From the NCBI GenBank assembly GCA_947172415.1, contig OX359190.1:6448001-6512000 (forward strand): 64,000 bases of DNA, in the 5' to 3' direction. The position numbers and the translations under genes were made by a program. Below the pieces are notes generated by a model. It saw nothing but the letters and a program-made list of their open reading frames with translations. It had not been told where the DNA came from and made no database searches. Below, piece by piece: positions 34,576 to 45,972 of the stretch. The stretch is from Chondrosia reniformis (Eukaryota > Porifera > Demospongiae > Chondrillida > Chondrillidae). Each line of letters starts with the position of its first letter. Position 1 is the stretch's first letter.

Positions 34576-37281
34576 AACACCCTTAATTTATTTCTATTTT
34601 GCCCACCTTTCTGTCATAACTCAACTCATGTCACTCTTTTTCTACTTAACTAGCTGTTGCAATCTCTGTCAATTATCATATAGACCATACAGATTAGTTT
34701 GATCAGTTCAGGTGTGCTAAACTTGCTTAAGCAAAGGCCTATCTCAAAAGTCTTTATCTTAGATTTTCACCATTTTCACATGCTAGGAAGAGTCAAAGGC
34801 TTCAGAAGTACTCCTTCAGCTGCTCTTTCTAAATTCTTAAATACTGAGATAAAAAACCTACCAGGTGTTTCGCTGTATGCTTCCCTTTGAGAATGTAAGA
34901 TCATCCCATAATAGACGTAGTTATTGTCCTCCGATCAAGTCAAACATCCGATACCAAGCAATCACATAATATCAGAAAGATGACTTCAAGATACGTATGA
35001 ATATTATCAGTTTCCACAGGCATTTATGTCCAGTGACAATGCAGTAACGGTGGTGCATGTAACGAAAGTACTTGTAGCCATTTCTTTTTTAGAATGATAT
35101 AGAGTTTAACTCCAGATAGACAAGCATCTAGTTTTGAACTGTAAAGAGAATCCACAGTGGCCTAAATTGTTTGTTTAACATTGAAACACTAAATATGCAA
35201 TTCTAGCTAGAAGAAAGTAAACAAATATCATGCGTGTATCCCAGTCATATGTATTAAATTGTGCCAAAGGTATTTTAAGATGGTTCATCTTTATCTTTAG
35301 GCATCTATATGGAGACTGCTCCAGGATAATACGAATTGTTTGAAAGGGCTAAATCCACATGCCTGAATATTTGCACACTATTTATTCCTTAGGTGATGTT
35401 TTGGCTTAACCTACATGCATGAGTTTAGTGTATTTACTGCTTCTAATTCAGAAAGTAGCTGCAATCCTGAGATTGTGGCAGTGCAAGAGGAAGGAGTGAA
35501 AAGAATCATAGAAAAGATGTGGGACAAGAGGTTCCAGTCATAACCCTACTGTTGTGCTTATATTTTAACTCAATTCTTTTTTGTATGAATTTCTTTTAAT
35601 TTGATTATTCTTTTTATTACTCCATTAAACCACTGTTTTGGTGTTTTGTTTGCTATACAGTCCTGCGTGAGGCTTGTTTTGCCCTAGTGTGTTATGCGCA
35701 TAATAAGAATAATAACTAAGTGTGTTCTTCTAGTAGCGATTATATATAGGATGTCATCGGATAATCAACTGTATATAGCATTTGGAGTAAAGACTGTATA
35801 GGTGGACAACTGATCTAGAGAAGAAACCAATGCTCATGGTGTTGTTGGAAATTGAAAAGGGGATTTCGGTGTAAAATGAGAATGACAGTGATAAAGCTGA
35901 GGAAGAAGACTGGAAGATGGAGAGGACAATCAAGGAATAAGGAATTTCCATCGTGTGTTTTGATCTTGGAACAATTCTGGAAGTGGCTGTAAAAGTGAAA
36001 GGAATTAAAAGAATACCATGGAAGATGTGAGACAAGTAATTGCTAGATTCCTAAACAGAATGTTACCTCCTTGACTTGTGTTATGTTTGCTCTTTTAATC
36101 ATTAATTAATTAATCAGCAAACCCTGGAATTCTTCTCCTGATCTATTCCTCTTGACTGCTTTTGCATCTGTATATATTGCTGTATGGGGCAGATTTATTG
36201 CTCTGCACATCATACACTATAATAATAACAAGTATTAGTCTTTAAAAAGACTGTAAAATGTCTTGGCACGACTTAGTGAATTGCGTATTACCGTGTAGTC
36301 GGAAATGTTTGCGGTAATTATATTTTCTGATTTGTAGTAATAAGTGAAGTTTGCGAATTTAATGTTTGCAGTTTATTGAACACAATCATTTTATATTGAT
36401 AATACTGTATAACAACAACCACAGACACTTTGTCATAATGATACTGATGTATGCTCAATGTTATTGTTGTATATAAAGTGTTCCAAAAACAAAGTACAGA
36501 CACAATATTGCTTAGCCTAGTAACTGCAACATGTTGTAGTATATTTTTCTTATAAAGAGAAAAAATAAAAGATTAACTTGCTGACTAAATTATGTGGACG
36601 TGCTCAATGGTATGAATATCATTTAACATTCCGTTACATAGCACTGTCTCGGCATTTTGGTGCCGAGACAAAAAGAAAGTTGCTTATATGGAAACCATTT
36701 ATCTACCCAATATACATATAATTATCTGGGAATTATAATAGCTACTCAAGTACAGAGTAATTAAGATTTCCTCTATATATTCTATATAAGGGAATATTTG
36801 TGCATATATATCCTTTACGTACTCGTGTTATTTTATGTAAAGCGTATCAGCTCCAACTTTACCTTAACATTTCAAATATTAAATATAAAAGGAAACAATT
36901 TACCTAACTTAATGGACTGAAAGAAAATAGGCATAGTACTGCTCTGGGGCAAAGGAACCTAAGCATTGTAAAAGGATCTGAATAGGAAAGTAATTATATA
37001 TTATATTAATACAATAAAGCAATATGAATATATATATAGCCTTGTTAGGATTGTGTATACATAAATGCAATATGTTTGGTTTCAGTTATAGCCACTGGAC
37101 ACCCCTGATAAGAATTAGAACATTGTTCTTCCATTATTTTGTGTTATTGTACAGATGTGACTAGGTTATTCAATAATGTTTAACTTAACACCAATTGACA
37201 GAAAATTGCAGCCTTTATATTACATAAACAAATATGAGTTGAATACAATACACTGATCTAAGTTTTATATAGAGAAGCCTG
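34576..37281. other. Intergenic, no gene supported
   Basis: Contains a short palindrome at 36646-36669 (GTCTCGGCA/TGCCGAGAC). Two loosely similar 50-60 base segments (near 35.47 and 35.99 kb) may be old duplicates. No gene is supported. Confidence 0.4.
36646..36669. repeat. 9-bp GC-rich inverted repeat
   Basis: GTCTCGGCA - TTTTGG - TGCCGAGAC. A small stem-loop in AT-rich surroundings with no associated gene. Confidence 0.6.
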
Positions 37282-37290
37282 TATATAAAG
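37282..37290 (+). promoter_or_regulatory. TATA box of the 37384-39341 gene
   Basis: TATATAAAG about 95-100 bases before the ATG at 37384. Confidence 0.5.
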
Positions 37291-37383
37291 TCATGATTTA
37301 AGCTAAAATAAGTTCTCTATTCGAATTCTGAATCAATCATTTGTAGAAGAAGGTATTGAGAGAGGATTACATTAACAAAGAAA

Positions 37384-39341
37384 ATGGCAAGAATCAATGC
37401 AGCAATTTTTCTCTTCGGATTTATTGGCCTTCATCTATATACAATGGTATTATATTCGTATATGTATATCATATGGAGACATATGTATATGTATGCTTGT
37501 TGTACCCTTTAAATACATGGGTATCATATACTACCTAAAGTTTTAGAACATTTACCGTAATAAATTAATAAGGTCAACATACGTAGACACCCACACATAC
37601 ATATATAACTATATTAATGACTTTTTAAATGATAATGTTTCCTATAATTTTATAGGCTGTTCAAAGTACTTATGTTTCTGATGCAACTCACTCTGGTTCA
37701 AACTCAGATAGTTCCAGCCATACCCATAGTCATCATTACTACAATAAAATTAAATATTACTGTTGGAAAAAATTCAATGTATGGTGTCAAAGACCAGCTT
37801 ATCCTAAAATAATATCTAAGAATGGTTGTGAATGTCTCTGTAAGGGTGATCAAAGTTATGATACATCTTCAAAGAAATGTATCTGTCCCTTTCAAGGCCA
37901 GCTTTTTGATTGGAACTTAAAGCAATGTTTATGTCCAAATGGGTTAGTTGCGGATAATACAATTAGTGCCTGTGTCTGTCCTTACGATGATCAGGTGTAC
38001 GATCCCAAGAATGGTTGTATCTGTCCTGGAGACCTCATTTTAAATACTACTGCTGGAGCATGTGTGTGTCCAACCTGTCCTGGTTACCTGGAACTGCAGC
38101 AAGATGGTGATAAGTGTCAATGCATATGTACCACACAATGTTCAGATCTTCAAGTGCTGGAAGAAGATGTTTGTCAGTGCATATGCAAGGAAGGGCTAAT
38201 TGAGGATCCTTACAGTGGTGAATGTGTCTGTCCTTACAATGGTCAGGTGTATGATCCCAAGAATGGTTGCATCTGTCCTGGAGACCTCATTTTAAATACT
38301 ACTGCTGGAGCATGTGTGTGTCCAACCTGTCCTGGTTACCTGGAACTGCAGCAAGATGGTGATAAGTGTCCATGCATATGCACCACACAATGTTCAGATC
38401 TTCAAGTGCTGAAAGAAGATGTTTGTCAGTGCATATGCAAGGAAGGGCTAATTGAGGATCCTTACAGTGGTGAATGTGTCTGTCCTTACAATGGTCAGGT
38501 GTATGATCCCAAGAATGGTTGCATCTGTCCTGGAGACCTCATTTTAAATACTACTGCTGGAGCATGTGTGTGTCCAACCTGTCCTGGTTACCTGGAACTG
38601 CAGCAAGATGGTGATAAGTGTCCATGCATATGCACCACACAATGTTCAGATCTTCAAGTGCTGGAAGAAGATGTTTGTCAGTGCATATGCAAGGAAGGGC
38701 TAATTGAGGATCCTTACAGTGGTGAATGTGTCTGTCCTTACAATGGTCAGGTGTATGATCCCAAGAATGGTTGCATCTGTCCTGGAGACCTCATTTTAAA
38801 TACTACTGCTGGAGCATGTGTGTGTCCAACCTGTCCTGGTTACCTGGAACTGCAGCAAGATGGTGATAAGTGTCCATGCATATGCACCACACAATGTTCA
38901 GATCTTCAAGTGCTGAAAGAAGATGTTTGTCAGTGCATATGCAAGGAAGGGCTAATTGAGGATCCTTACAGTGGTGAGTGTATATGTCCAGAAGGCCTTG
39001 AGTATAATGTCTACACTGAAGAATGTGGATGCAAGGGTGACAAGAATTTTAATGAGGAAACTGGACAATGTGAGTGTAACACCTGCACTGGAGGCTTTAT
39101 CACTGTGGAAAAGGAAAACACTTGTAAATGTGTATGCAACATAATATGTGGCGAAGGTCAAATATTGGATGAGGAGATTTGTGAGTGTATTTCTGAGAAC
39201 AAGCTGCCTCAGAATTCTTGTAGATGCTTTAGCAATCAGAGGGATTCCCATCTTTTCTTGAAGTGTCTAAAATATGGCCATACTCAGGAAAGATGCGAGT
39301 CCTATGGTGAAAAGAACTGCTACTGGACATGCACAGACTAG
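37384..39341 (+). CDS. Secreted cysteine-rich tandem-repeat protein, group A, 582 aa
   Basis: Two exons: 37384-37446 (signal peptide, MARINAAIFLFGFIGLHLY, 21 codons) and 37656-39341 (561 codons plus stop). The intron is phase 0 (GTATTA donor, TATAG acceptor). After a Ser/His-rich stretch (SSSHTHSHHYY) comes the N-terminal C-x(7)-C-x(14)-CxCxC motif shared with the genes at 1-3957 and 7267-8931. Their second intron is absent here. Four 84-residue repeats follow, with CPGDLILNTTAGACVC, CPGYLELQQDGDKCPCIC and CSDLQVLEEDVCQCIC modules. The protein ends with a unique section and a CRC...C...C...CYWTC module. NTT in each repeat is a possible N-glycosylation site. It has no enzymatic motif and is probably extracellular and structural. 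Confidence 0.88.
37995..39002 (+). repeat. Four 252-bp coding tandem repeats
   Basis: Units start at 37995, 38247, 38499 and 38751. They are almost identical in DNA, differing by scattered bases such as Q/P before CIC and E/K in LEEDV/LKEDV. The alternation of E and K versions between units suggests duplication of a two-unit block. Confidence 0.92.
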
Positions 39342-40149
39342 TGTAGACAGCTAGAACTACTGGATAACTGGAATTTAAATATGCATATCATATTACACAT
39401 AGGCATCACTTTTGTATAGACAACTATTTACAAGTTATTTGGTTTCAAGTTTATCCTTAATATATGAAATTGATCTTCTTAAAAAGGTGACAGGTTTGAA
39501 TGCTGTATATATACACATGGATTATGTAGAATAAGAAAACTGTCATTTCAATATGACTTCATTATGGTTATAACAGTAGCAATATAGACCATTATTTAGA
39601 CAAACAATGCATTGAAATTGAACACAGGTATGATATATATACATATATTGTTAGAAAGGTACTTTACAACCACATAAATAAGTTGCCATTTCTCATTATA
39701 TATATATGGTGTATATGGCTAATCAAAATAAGTTCACACTCTTTGGTGTTTTCTTACATCAGATACATAATTTTGTATACCTTTAGATTTGCATGATGAT
39801 GATTATCCTTGCTTTGTGATGATGGGTGACTTCAGCTTCAGAGAGCAGTGTAAATGCGCCTCTTAAGACCACTGATGCTGACATTTTGTTCTCATCTTTT
39901 GTAGTTGACCTTCATAGGATTAAACAATTCCATGCATCATGGTTTATTGCAATTGTAATTAATGTCAGTACAACAATCCTTAATTCTGGGACACTTTCCA
40001 GCCCTAATCAAAGCAGGCTGTCCATTTCCTCCTATTTGGATAGGTGTCGTTCCAGGTGTGTACCTTTATACAGGTGGCCATAGATCTGATAGCTATTATA
40101 TACATACTTCCGATGTATTTCAAAGGAATCTGAGTCTACCAGTGACAAT
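39342..40149. other. Intergenic, nothing firm
   Basis: Lies between the group A gene and the pogo relic. Part of 39.8-40.15 kb may be degraded transposase, but I cannot align it. Confidence 0.4.
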
Positions 40150-40620
40150 GAACATGTTAATACACTTTTGAAGACATGGATGTCCCTTCTACAGAGAGAC
40201 CAGACTGGCTCACAGCTGATGCAGTTGATACTGGCTATCATGAATACACTAAAAAACGATTATTGTAATTGTAAGTAGGGAGAAGGATGGAATTGATGAA
40301 GAGGAAAACGATAATAATGATGATGATGACGACGACAATGAGAATGATGAGAATGAGGTGACTGGAACTGCAGCTGCTTGCCATTCAATGCAAACGATGA
40401 TAACTTACATCGAGCAACAACCTGAAGTTCCTATGAGCACCATAGTATTATTAAACAAATTTCTCTTGCAGACAGCAAAGAAAGGAGCCATTATTCAGAA
40501 ACAGGCAACGATTAGTGATTACTCTAGTAGAATGTAACTGACGTATTTGTAAGTACACTGTAGGCTCACCGAAGCTATCAAAACTTAGTTATCTGAACAT
40601 TTCAGTTATCTGAACACCTG
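40150..40620 (+). pseudogene. pogo/Tigger-type transposase C-terminus with terminal sequence
   Basis: The plus strand encodes an acidic DDDDDDD stretch. It then reads MQTMITYIEQQPEVPMST and TAKKGAIIQKQATISDY, ending in a stop at about 40537. This is the C-terminal signature of Tigger/jerky-like pogo transposases. About 50 bases on, two copies of AGTTATCTGAACA (about 40587-40617) resemble pogo terminal repeats. The catalytic DDE part is not recognisable upstream. Confidence 0.55.
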
Positions 40621-42239
40621 GGGCCAGCAAGCTTCCTACCTTATTTAATAAACAGTAATGTCTTTAAACTAAGTAATCTGCTAACCTTACTAATCCACCA
40701 CCCCCACTATTCCACCACTTTTCAGTTATACCAAATGTGGTAGATTATTGAATTGACTTTGTAGATAATAAACAGGTACTGCAGATTAGGGGAATCAAAG
40801 AAAGCCTATGCATCGGAAACAAGCAGGCGCCCCCTAATTCAAACTACTTGCTGGTTCTTAGATGTCCGGTTAACTGATTCCTGATGTCACGTCAATTTTA
40901 AGTCCATATCTGGTAGAAAGCATTTTTATTCAAGTTGTTTATGTTACATTTAAAGTCTTTTAATTAGTTCAATGTTTAACACTAAGGAAGACAAAGCTAA
41001 TTTTTAATCTAGAAAACAAAAGCCAACCAACCATTCACCATTTTATTGACAGATATAAATATATAATTATAGTACTTTGCTGGCTAAATACACTCAAGTA
41101 CACTACACAGTGAAAGTTATAAATTTAGGAGGTCCAAGTGACTATGTAATATTAAAATTACAATCATTTACTAGTTACGGTACAGGTCAAAAGAAACTTG
41201 GCGATTTCCGCAAGGGTTTATATGGGAATCCACAAATTTTCTGCGTACTGCTGTACAGCCATTTGCGGTTTGCCTTATAAGCATCTGCGGGTATCGTCAG
41301 TGATGTTTGTAAACAAATGAACAATACGTACGTACGTAGGGTGTTGATAGGGAAGCCATGCAATCTACGAAGAAAATTGATACGTACGTATGTCGAGCAT
41401 TTCGATCTCTACCTACGTATAAGTATCGTCAGAATTAATAATACGAAAGTATGTAGACAACAATAAAATAATTACAGTATTCAAAACAGTTTGCTTTGTT
41501 GTATAGATTCTTTTAATTGCTATAATTTTTAAAATATTGGATGCTGACCCTTTACTTTGGAGATGGCGAGACACAATTCTTTCTCTTTGATACTTAGTTA
41601 ATGGCATAGTATATTACTGGAAACTCATACGTATTATTCATTATTCATATTATTTATCTACGTACGTAAATTGTCATTCAAAACTCTACGATGAAACATT
41701 GAGGTCTGCCGAAAGAATCTGTGAAAATCCTCGGAATTCGTATAGATTCGCAAATTAACACCTATATTCTGAGGATTTTCACAGATTCCTTCGGCATAGA
41801 TAGATATTGATAGAAACATAGTATAACTGTAACCGCGACTGACTATAAATTTAAGTCAAACTGTCATGCAATTAGAATTGACATGCTTATATATACTTGA
41901 TCATGACTGAGTAAAATATTCAAATTGAATTGGAATCAAGCATGGTGTGCCAATGAATTAGGCCTGCATTCTTAGTATTTATAGTGTTTACTTAACCTAT
42001 TTCTTTGAACTAGAGCTTGAAATCCACTATGGACTGCTTGTGTTGAAAATAGAAGGTTTGCATATTTCCAGCTAGGGACTGCGTGCATAATGCTACATAC
42101 CTATTCTTACATTCAAGATTCTGATGTTATTTTAATGCATTATAACAGGAAACCCACTGCAAAAGAGAGGGTTAACCATTAGGCATGCATGCCACATTGC
42201 ACTTATAAGGCTAGCATGACAACCCCGTTTTATTTCTTT
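40621..42239. other. Intergenic, with a hairpin at 41707-41796
   Basis: Apart from the hairpin and GTACGTAC-rich patches near 41.32, 41.38 and 41.66 kb, I see no gene. Confidence 0.45.
41707..41796. repeat. 31-bp near-perfect inverted repeat with 28-base loop
   Basis: Arms 41707-41737 and 41766-41796 match with two mismatches (TGCCGAA...TCTGTGAAAATCCTC). The stem length and loop would suit a small-RNA hairpin, or the ends of a very short fold-back element. Confidence 0.75.
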
Positions 42240-42965
42240 TTTTAGAAGCACCAATCCCCAGCTCGCAGGGGACTCTGTCGGGACAGCCCCCGCAAGTCCC
42301 GGTATGGCTAATACCACCCACTGCAATTAGTACCACACCATTGGCCACAAGCCTGGCCAACCAGCAGGCGACAGCTTCCATTTCCACTCCTAGTGCCCCT
42401 TTGCTTACAGTTCCCAGCCCAAGGCAGGGCAACGTGGATGCCACAGCAGTATCATCAATGGCCGTGGCAGTGTCCCCACAGGGGGCGAAACCTTTTGAAA
42501 ATCCTACCCTCCCACCTATCCCAAGTCAGATCCTCAAGAACATTCAGGGGGGGGAGGTACATTGACATGGAGGATCTACTACCAGAATCTCTGGCGGAAA
42601 TGTTTGATAAAATGCAGAAGGAGGGAAGGAGGACTCAGCCAAGACCAAGTGCCGCCCAATTGATACTCTGTTGGAGTGGGGGCTAGCTTTCTCTACCTTC
42701 ACGGCAGTGGCCACCCATTATAACTCAGAGAGAGGTCCTCAGTTAATAACTTACGCGAACATCATATTTAGATTGGCCAAAGAAGTCCGAGTAAAGGTAT
42801 AGCTCCGGTATGACCATGCCTTCAGACAGGCAGCAGCCGTGCAACCATCCCTCAGATGGGATCGCAGGGAGCCAGACATATGGCTGGCTTCCATTGCTGA
42901 GGACCAAAATGTCAGCATACCGGAAGGACAACCTACCATAACTATGAAGCCATATTTACCACTTG
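42240..42965 (+). pseudogene. Gag-like region of the DIRS/Ngaro element
   Basis: A Pro/Ser/Thr-rich N-terminal stretch runs to a G-homopolymer near 42546-42553, where the frame shifts. A second frame has MEDLLPESLAEMF. A further frame has RYDHAFRQAAA followed by RREPDIWL (about 42808-42890), the conserved end of DIRS/Ngaro gag-like proteins. It stops near 42980. Confidence 0.6.
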
Positions 42966-43213
42966 CCTATAAACGCTAGATAATGATTTCAATATTTACA
43001 GCGCTCTACATGTCTATCTGATTGAAATTAACAGTCTCATTTTGGCCAACCCTTTTTTTTTTTTTTTTTTTTTTAGATATATAACAAACATATCTTGAAC
43101 ATATCTGTATGTTATATATATCAAATCCACATGTAGATGTAACCATCATGGCAACTTAGAGAGTCATATATAATATAGTCTACACCCCATATAGCTGCAG
43201 GATCACCACAAGG
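42966..43213. other. Spacer between gag-like and RT regions with T22 tract
   Basis: AT-rich and unlike the coding parts on either side. It includes 22 consecutive T at 43053-43074 and may be a small later insertion. Confidence 0.4.
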
Positions 43214-44950
43214 GTGTTCAATATCCTACTTATGTTTGCATTTATAAGCTCCTCGACCTGTGAGGTAGGCCCAACCCCGCCATACACAATGTTGACACCC
43301 ATCCTGGCTAAGCAGTTCTGCCAACTGCAGACCTTAGGGTCAGAGCACAAAGAGCAGGGGCATGGCACACCCCAGCCTGTGTTGGGCGCTCCGATATCCA
43401 CCCCGTTGGTTACCAATCAATGGAAGAGAGCTGTAGAAGCACATCCTGACAGGCAGTGGACACAATGCCTGATTGCAGGTATTCAGGAGGGCTTTCGCAT
43501 CGGCTTGGTATCTGAGCCGGAATGCGGTTCATCAAGGGGAAATTCCCGGTCTTCTCAGATCAAAGGAGATGTCATCTGCGAGTTCATAAAAGCTCAAACC
43601 AGAGAGGGCCACATATCGGGTCCATTACATCCACAGGAGTGCCCCAATGTGATTACCAGCCACATGGCAGTTATTCCAAAGAAAACCCCAAGAAAGTGGA
43701 GGGTCATAGTGGATCTATCCTCTCCCAAGGGTAAAAGCGTTAACGACAACCTTCACCGAGAATTGACGCATGTTTCCTACTCCTCCCCAGATGATGGTGC
43801 TTTGCTTATGCACTTTCTGGATAAGAGATCCCTGCTGGCTAAAATTGACCTCCGGGAGGCATACAGGATGGTCTCAATTCATCCCAAGGACCGTCGCTTC
43901 TTGGGAATCTCCTGGCAGAACTCAGTTTACATTGATTGCCAATTGCCATTCAGCCTAGCTTCAGTACCTGCCATCTTTAACGCATTGGCCAAGGCATTGG
44001 AATGGATTCTGAGATCTAGAGGTGTGCGTTACATCATCCACTACTTAGATGATTTCTTGAGACTGGGACCACCAGATTCCATTGAGTGTCGCCGGGCACT
44101 GGATATCACATTAAAGGTATGCAAAGAGCTGGGGGTGCCCATTGCTGAGGACAAACTGGAAGGTCCTGTCACACAGTTGACCTTCCTAGGTATTGAACTC
44201 AATTCAATCAACATGTCCCTCAAACTACCTGAGGATAAGATGGTTGCTCTCAGATCCCTGCTGGATACATGGAGGAGGACCAAGTGCATTCGGGACGTGC
44301 ACCAGCTGCAGTCATTGTTAGGGTATTTAGTGCATGCTTGCCATGTCCTTCCCCTAGGGAAAGCCTTTCTCAACAATCTATTCCCTTTGTCAAACACTAT
44401 GCAGCCAGGGCAAAAACGGCGCCTCAATTGTGCAGCAAGATGTGATCTTGCCTGGTGGAGCATCATGTGCTCTCACTGGTCAGGTATATCGGTACACCCG
44501 TTCCTCCTGCTGCAGGACCAAAGCACCATCTATTTACAGATGCATCGGGGTCATGGGGTTGCGGGGCCTGGTCTCTACCTCACTGGCTCCAGTGGCAATG
44601 GACAGAGAGTAGAGCACTCCATATGCACTCTATCCCGCTAAAGGAATTGTTCCCAATCACCTTGGCATGTGCCGTCTGGGGTCAGGAGTGGTCGGGGGTC
44701 CTATGTAGTGTGCCATTCAGACAACAGTGCAGCTGTGTCTCAGGTTAACTGCCTTCACACTCGTGACCCATTGGCAGCTCATCTACTACGCTGTCTGGCC
44801 TTCTTCATGGCAAAGCACGACTTTCACTTGAGGGCAGAGCACATAGCTGGGAGACTGAATAGGGGGGCAGATGATCTATCTCGCAATAGAGCATCATCCT
44901 TTCTTAGAACTCATCCATTCGCCTCTTCATCTCCCTCACAGGTCAATTCA
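43214..44950 (+). pseudogene. RT and RNase H of the DIRS/Ngaro element, frameshifted
   Basis: The open frame 43214-44641 holds the RT. KIDLREAYRMV gives the first catalytic Asp (residue 212) and YLDD the active-site pair (277-280), with PFSLASVPAIFN between. The RNase H continues in another frame: LFTDASGSWGCGAW at about 44530. After a second shift near 44690 it reads HSDNSAAVSQVN and GRLNRGADDLSR to about 44885. The two frameshifts make it non-functional. Confidence 0.75.
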
Positions 44951-44979
44951 GTTCTAGTGGACCTGCTGCTCAATCCTCG

Positions 44980-45972
44980 CCACAGCTGGTTATCAGGGGA
45001 GTGGAAGCAACTTTGCAGCAGTTTTTGGAGGAAGGATTAGCTCCCTCCACAAGGAAGGTTTATCAAGCAGGGCTGAACCGATATTTAGCATTTACTGGAG
45101 CATTCCATCTTTCACCTGAGCCATTAACTACAGAAAAGGTTACTTTGTTTGTGGCTTTCCTGGGTGCAGAGGGATTGAGTGTATCAACTATCCAGTCATA
45201 TTTAGCAGCTCTCCGTCACAATAAGCTATTATCTGACCCACATGGCAGCAATCCCTCTTTTCATTTATCGCATATGACACTACTTCTCAGGGGGATTAAA
45301 CGTCACCAGGCCAATAGGGGCCCTAGGATCACAAGATTGCCCATCACAGCATCTATCATGCGCCTTTTTTAGTCAACCCTCAGTTCAGGAAGCAGAGTTT
45401 ACTCTAATTTATTGATCTGGGCGGCATGTTTTGTGGGATTATTCGGATTCCTCAGGTGCGGGGAATTCTTGGTCCCAGATGGGGCAGAGTTCAACCCACA
45501 GCTCCATTTGTCTCTGGCCGATGTGTCAGTGGATACATCGGCCCCCTTTTGGACAATCTCGCTGCTAATTAAAGTTTCCAAAACTGATCAGTTCAGAAGG
45601 GGTACATCAATCACCATAGGCAGCACCAATTCAGACTTGTGTGCAGTGGCAGCCCTGTTAGACTACTTAACTGTGAGAGGCCCAGCTGCCGGTCCCCTGT
45701 TTTGCTCCGAAAAGGGAGAGCCTTTGAGGCGCAGGCAGTTTACTGCCAGTGTGCAAGGGGCACTGTCTGCTTCTGGACTGAATGGTTCTTTGTTTAACGG
45801 CCATAGTTTTCGGATAGGGGCAGCCACCACAGCAAGTATAGCAGGTGTACCAGAGTCAACCATCAAACCGTTAGGCCGGTGGGAGAGCTCGGTTTACCAG
45901 AGTTATATACGCCCCTCACAAAACGAACTGGCTATGGTTGCCCCCCAACTGGCCTCTTCCACAGAACTCTGA
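44980..45972 (+). pseudogene. Tyrosine recombinase of the DIRS/Ngaro element
   Basis: The N-terminal SAM-like part (APSTRKVYQAGLNRYLAFTG) runs to a stop at 45370-45372. The catalytic part continues at 45412-45972 with Arg in GFLRCGEF, the H-x-x-R pair in GHSFRIGAAT, LGRWES, and the nucleophile in YQSYIR. All catalytic residues of the family are visible, but the internal stop breaks the frame. Confidence 0.75.

Larger units (their letters stand above)
42240..45972 (+). mobile_element. Decayed DIRS/Ngaro-type tyrosine-recombinase retroelement
   Basis: The order is gag-like region, RT, RNase H, tyrosine recombinase, all on the plus strand. This is diagnostic of DIRS-order elements. I see no methyltransferase-like domain between RNase H and recombinase, which favours the Ngaro group. 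It is GC-richer than the flanks. Several frameshifts inactivate it. The split direct or inverted terminal repeats were not identified. Confidence 0.75.

Noticed and set aside
35440-36040. Two similar segments that might be terminal exons of a duplicated gene
   Set aside because: Similarity is short and weak, and no upstream exons or consistent frame could be found.
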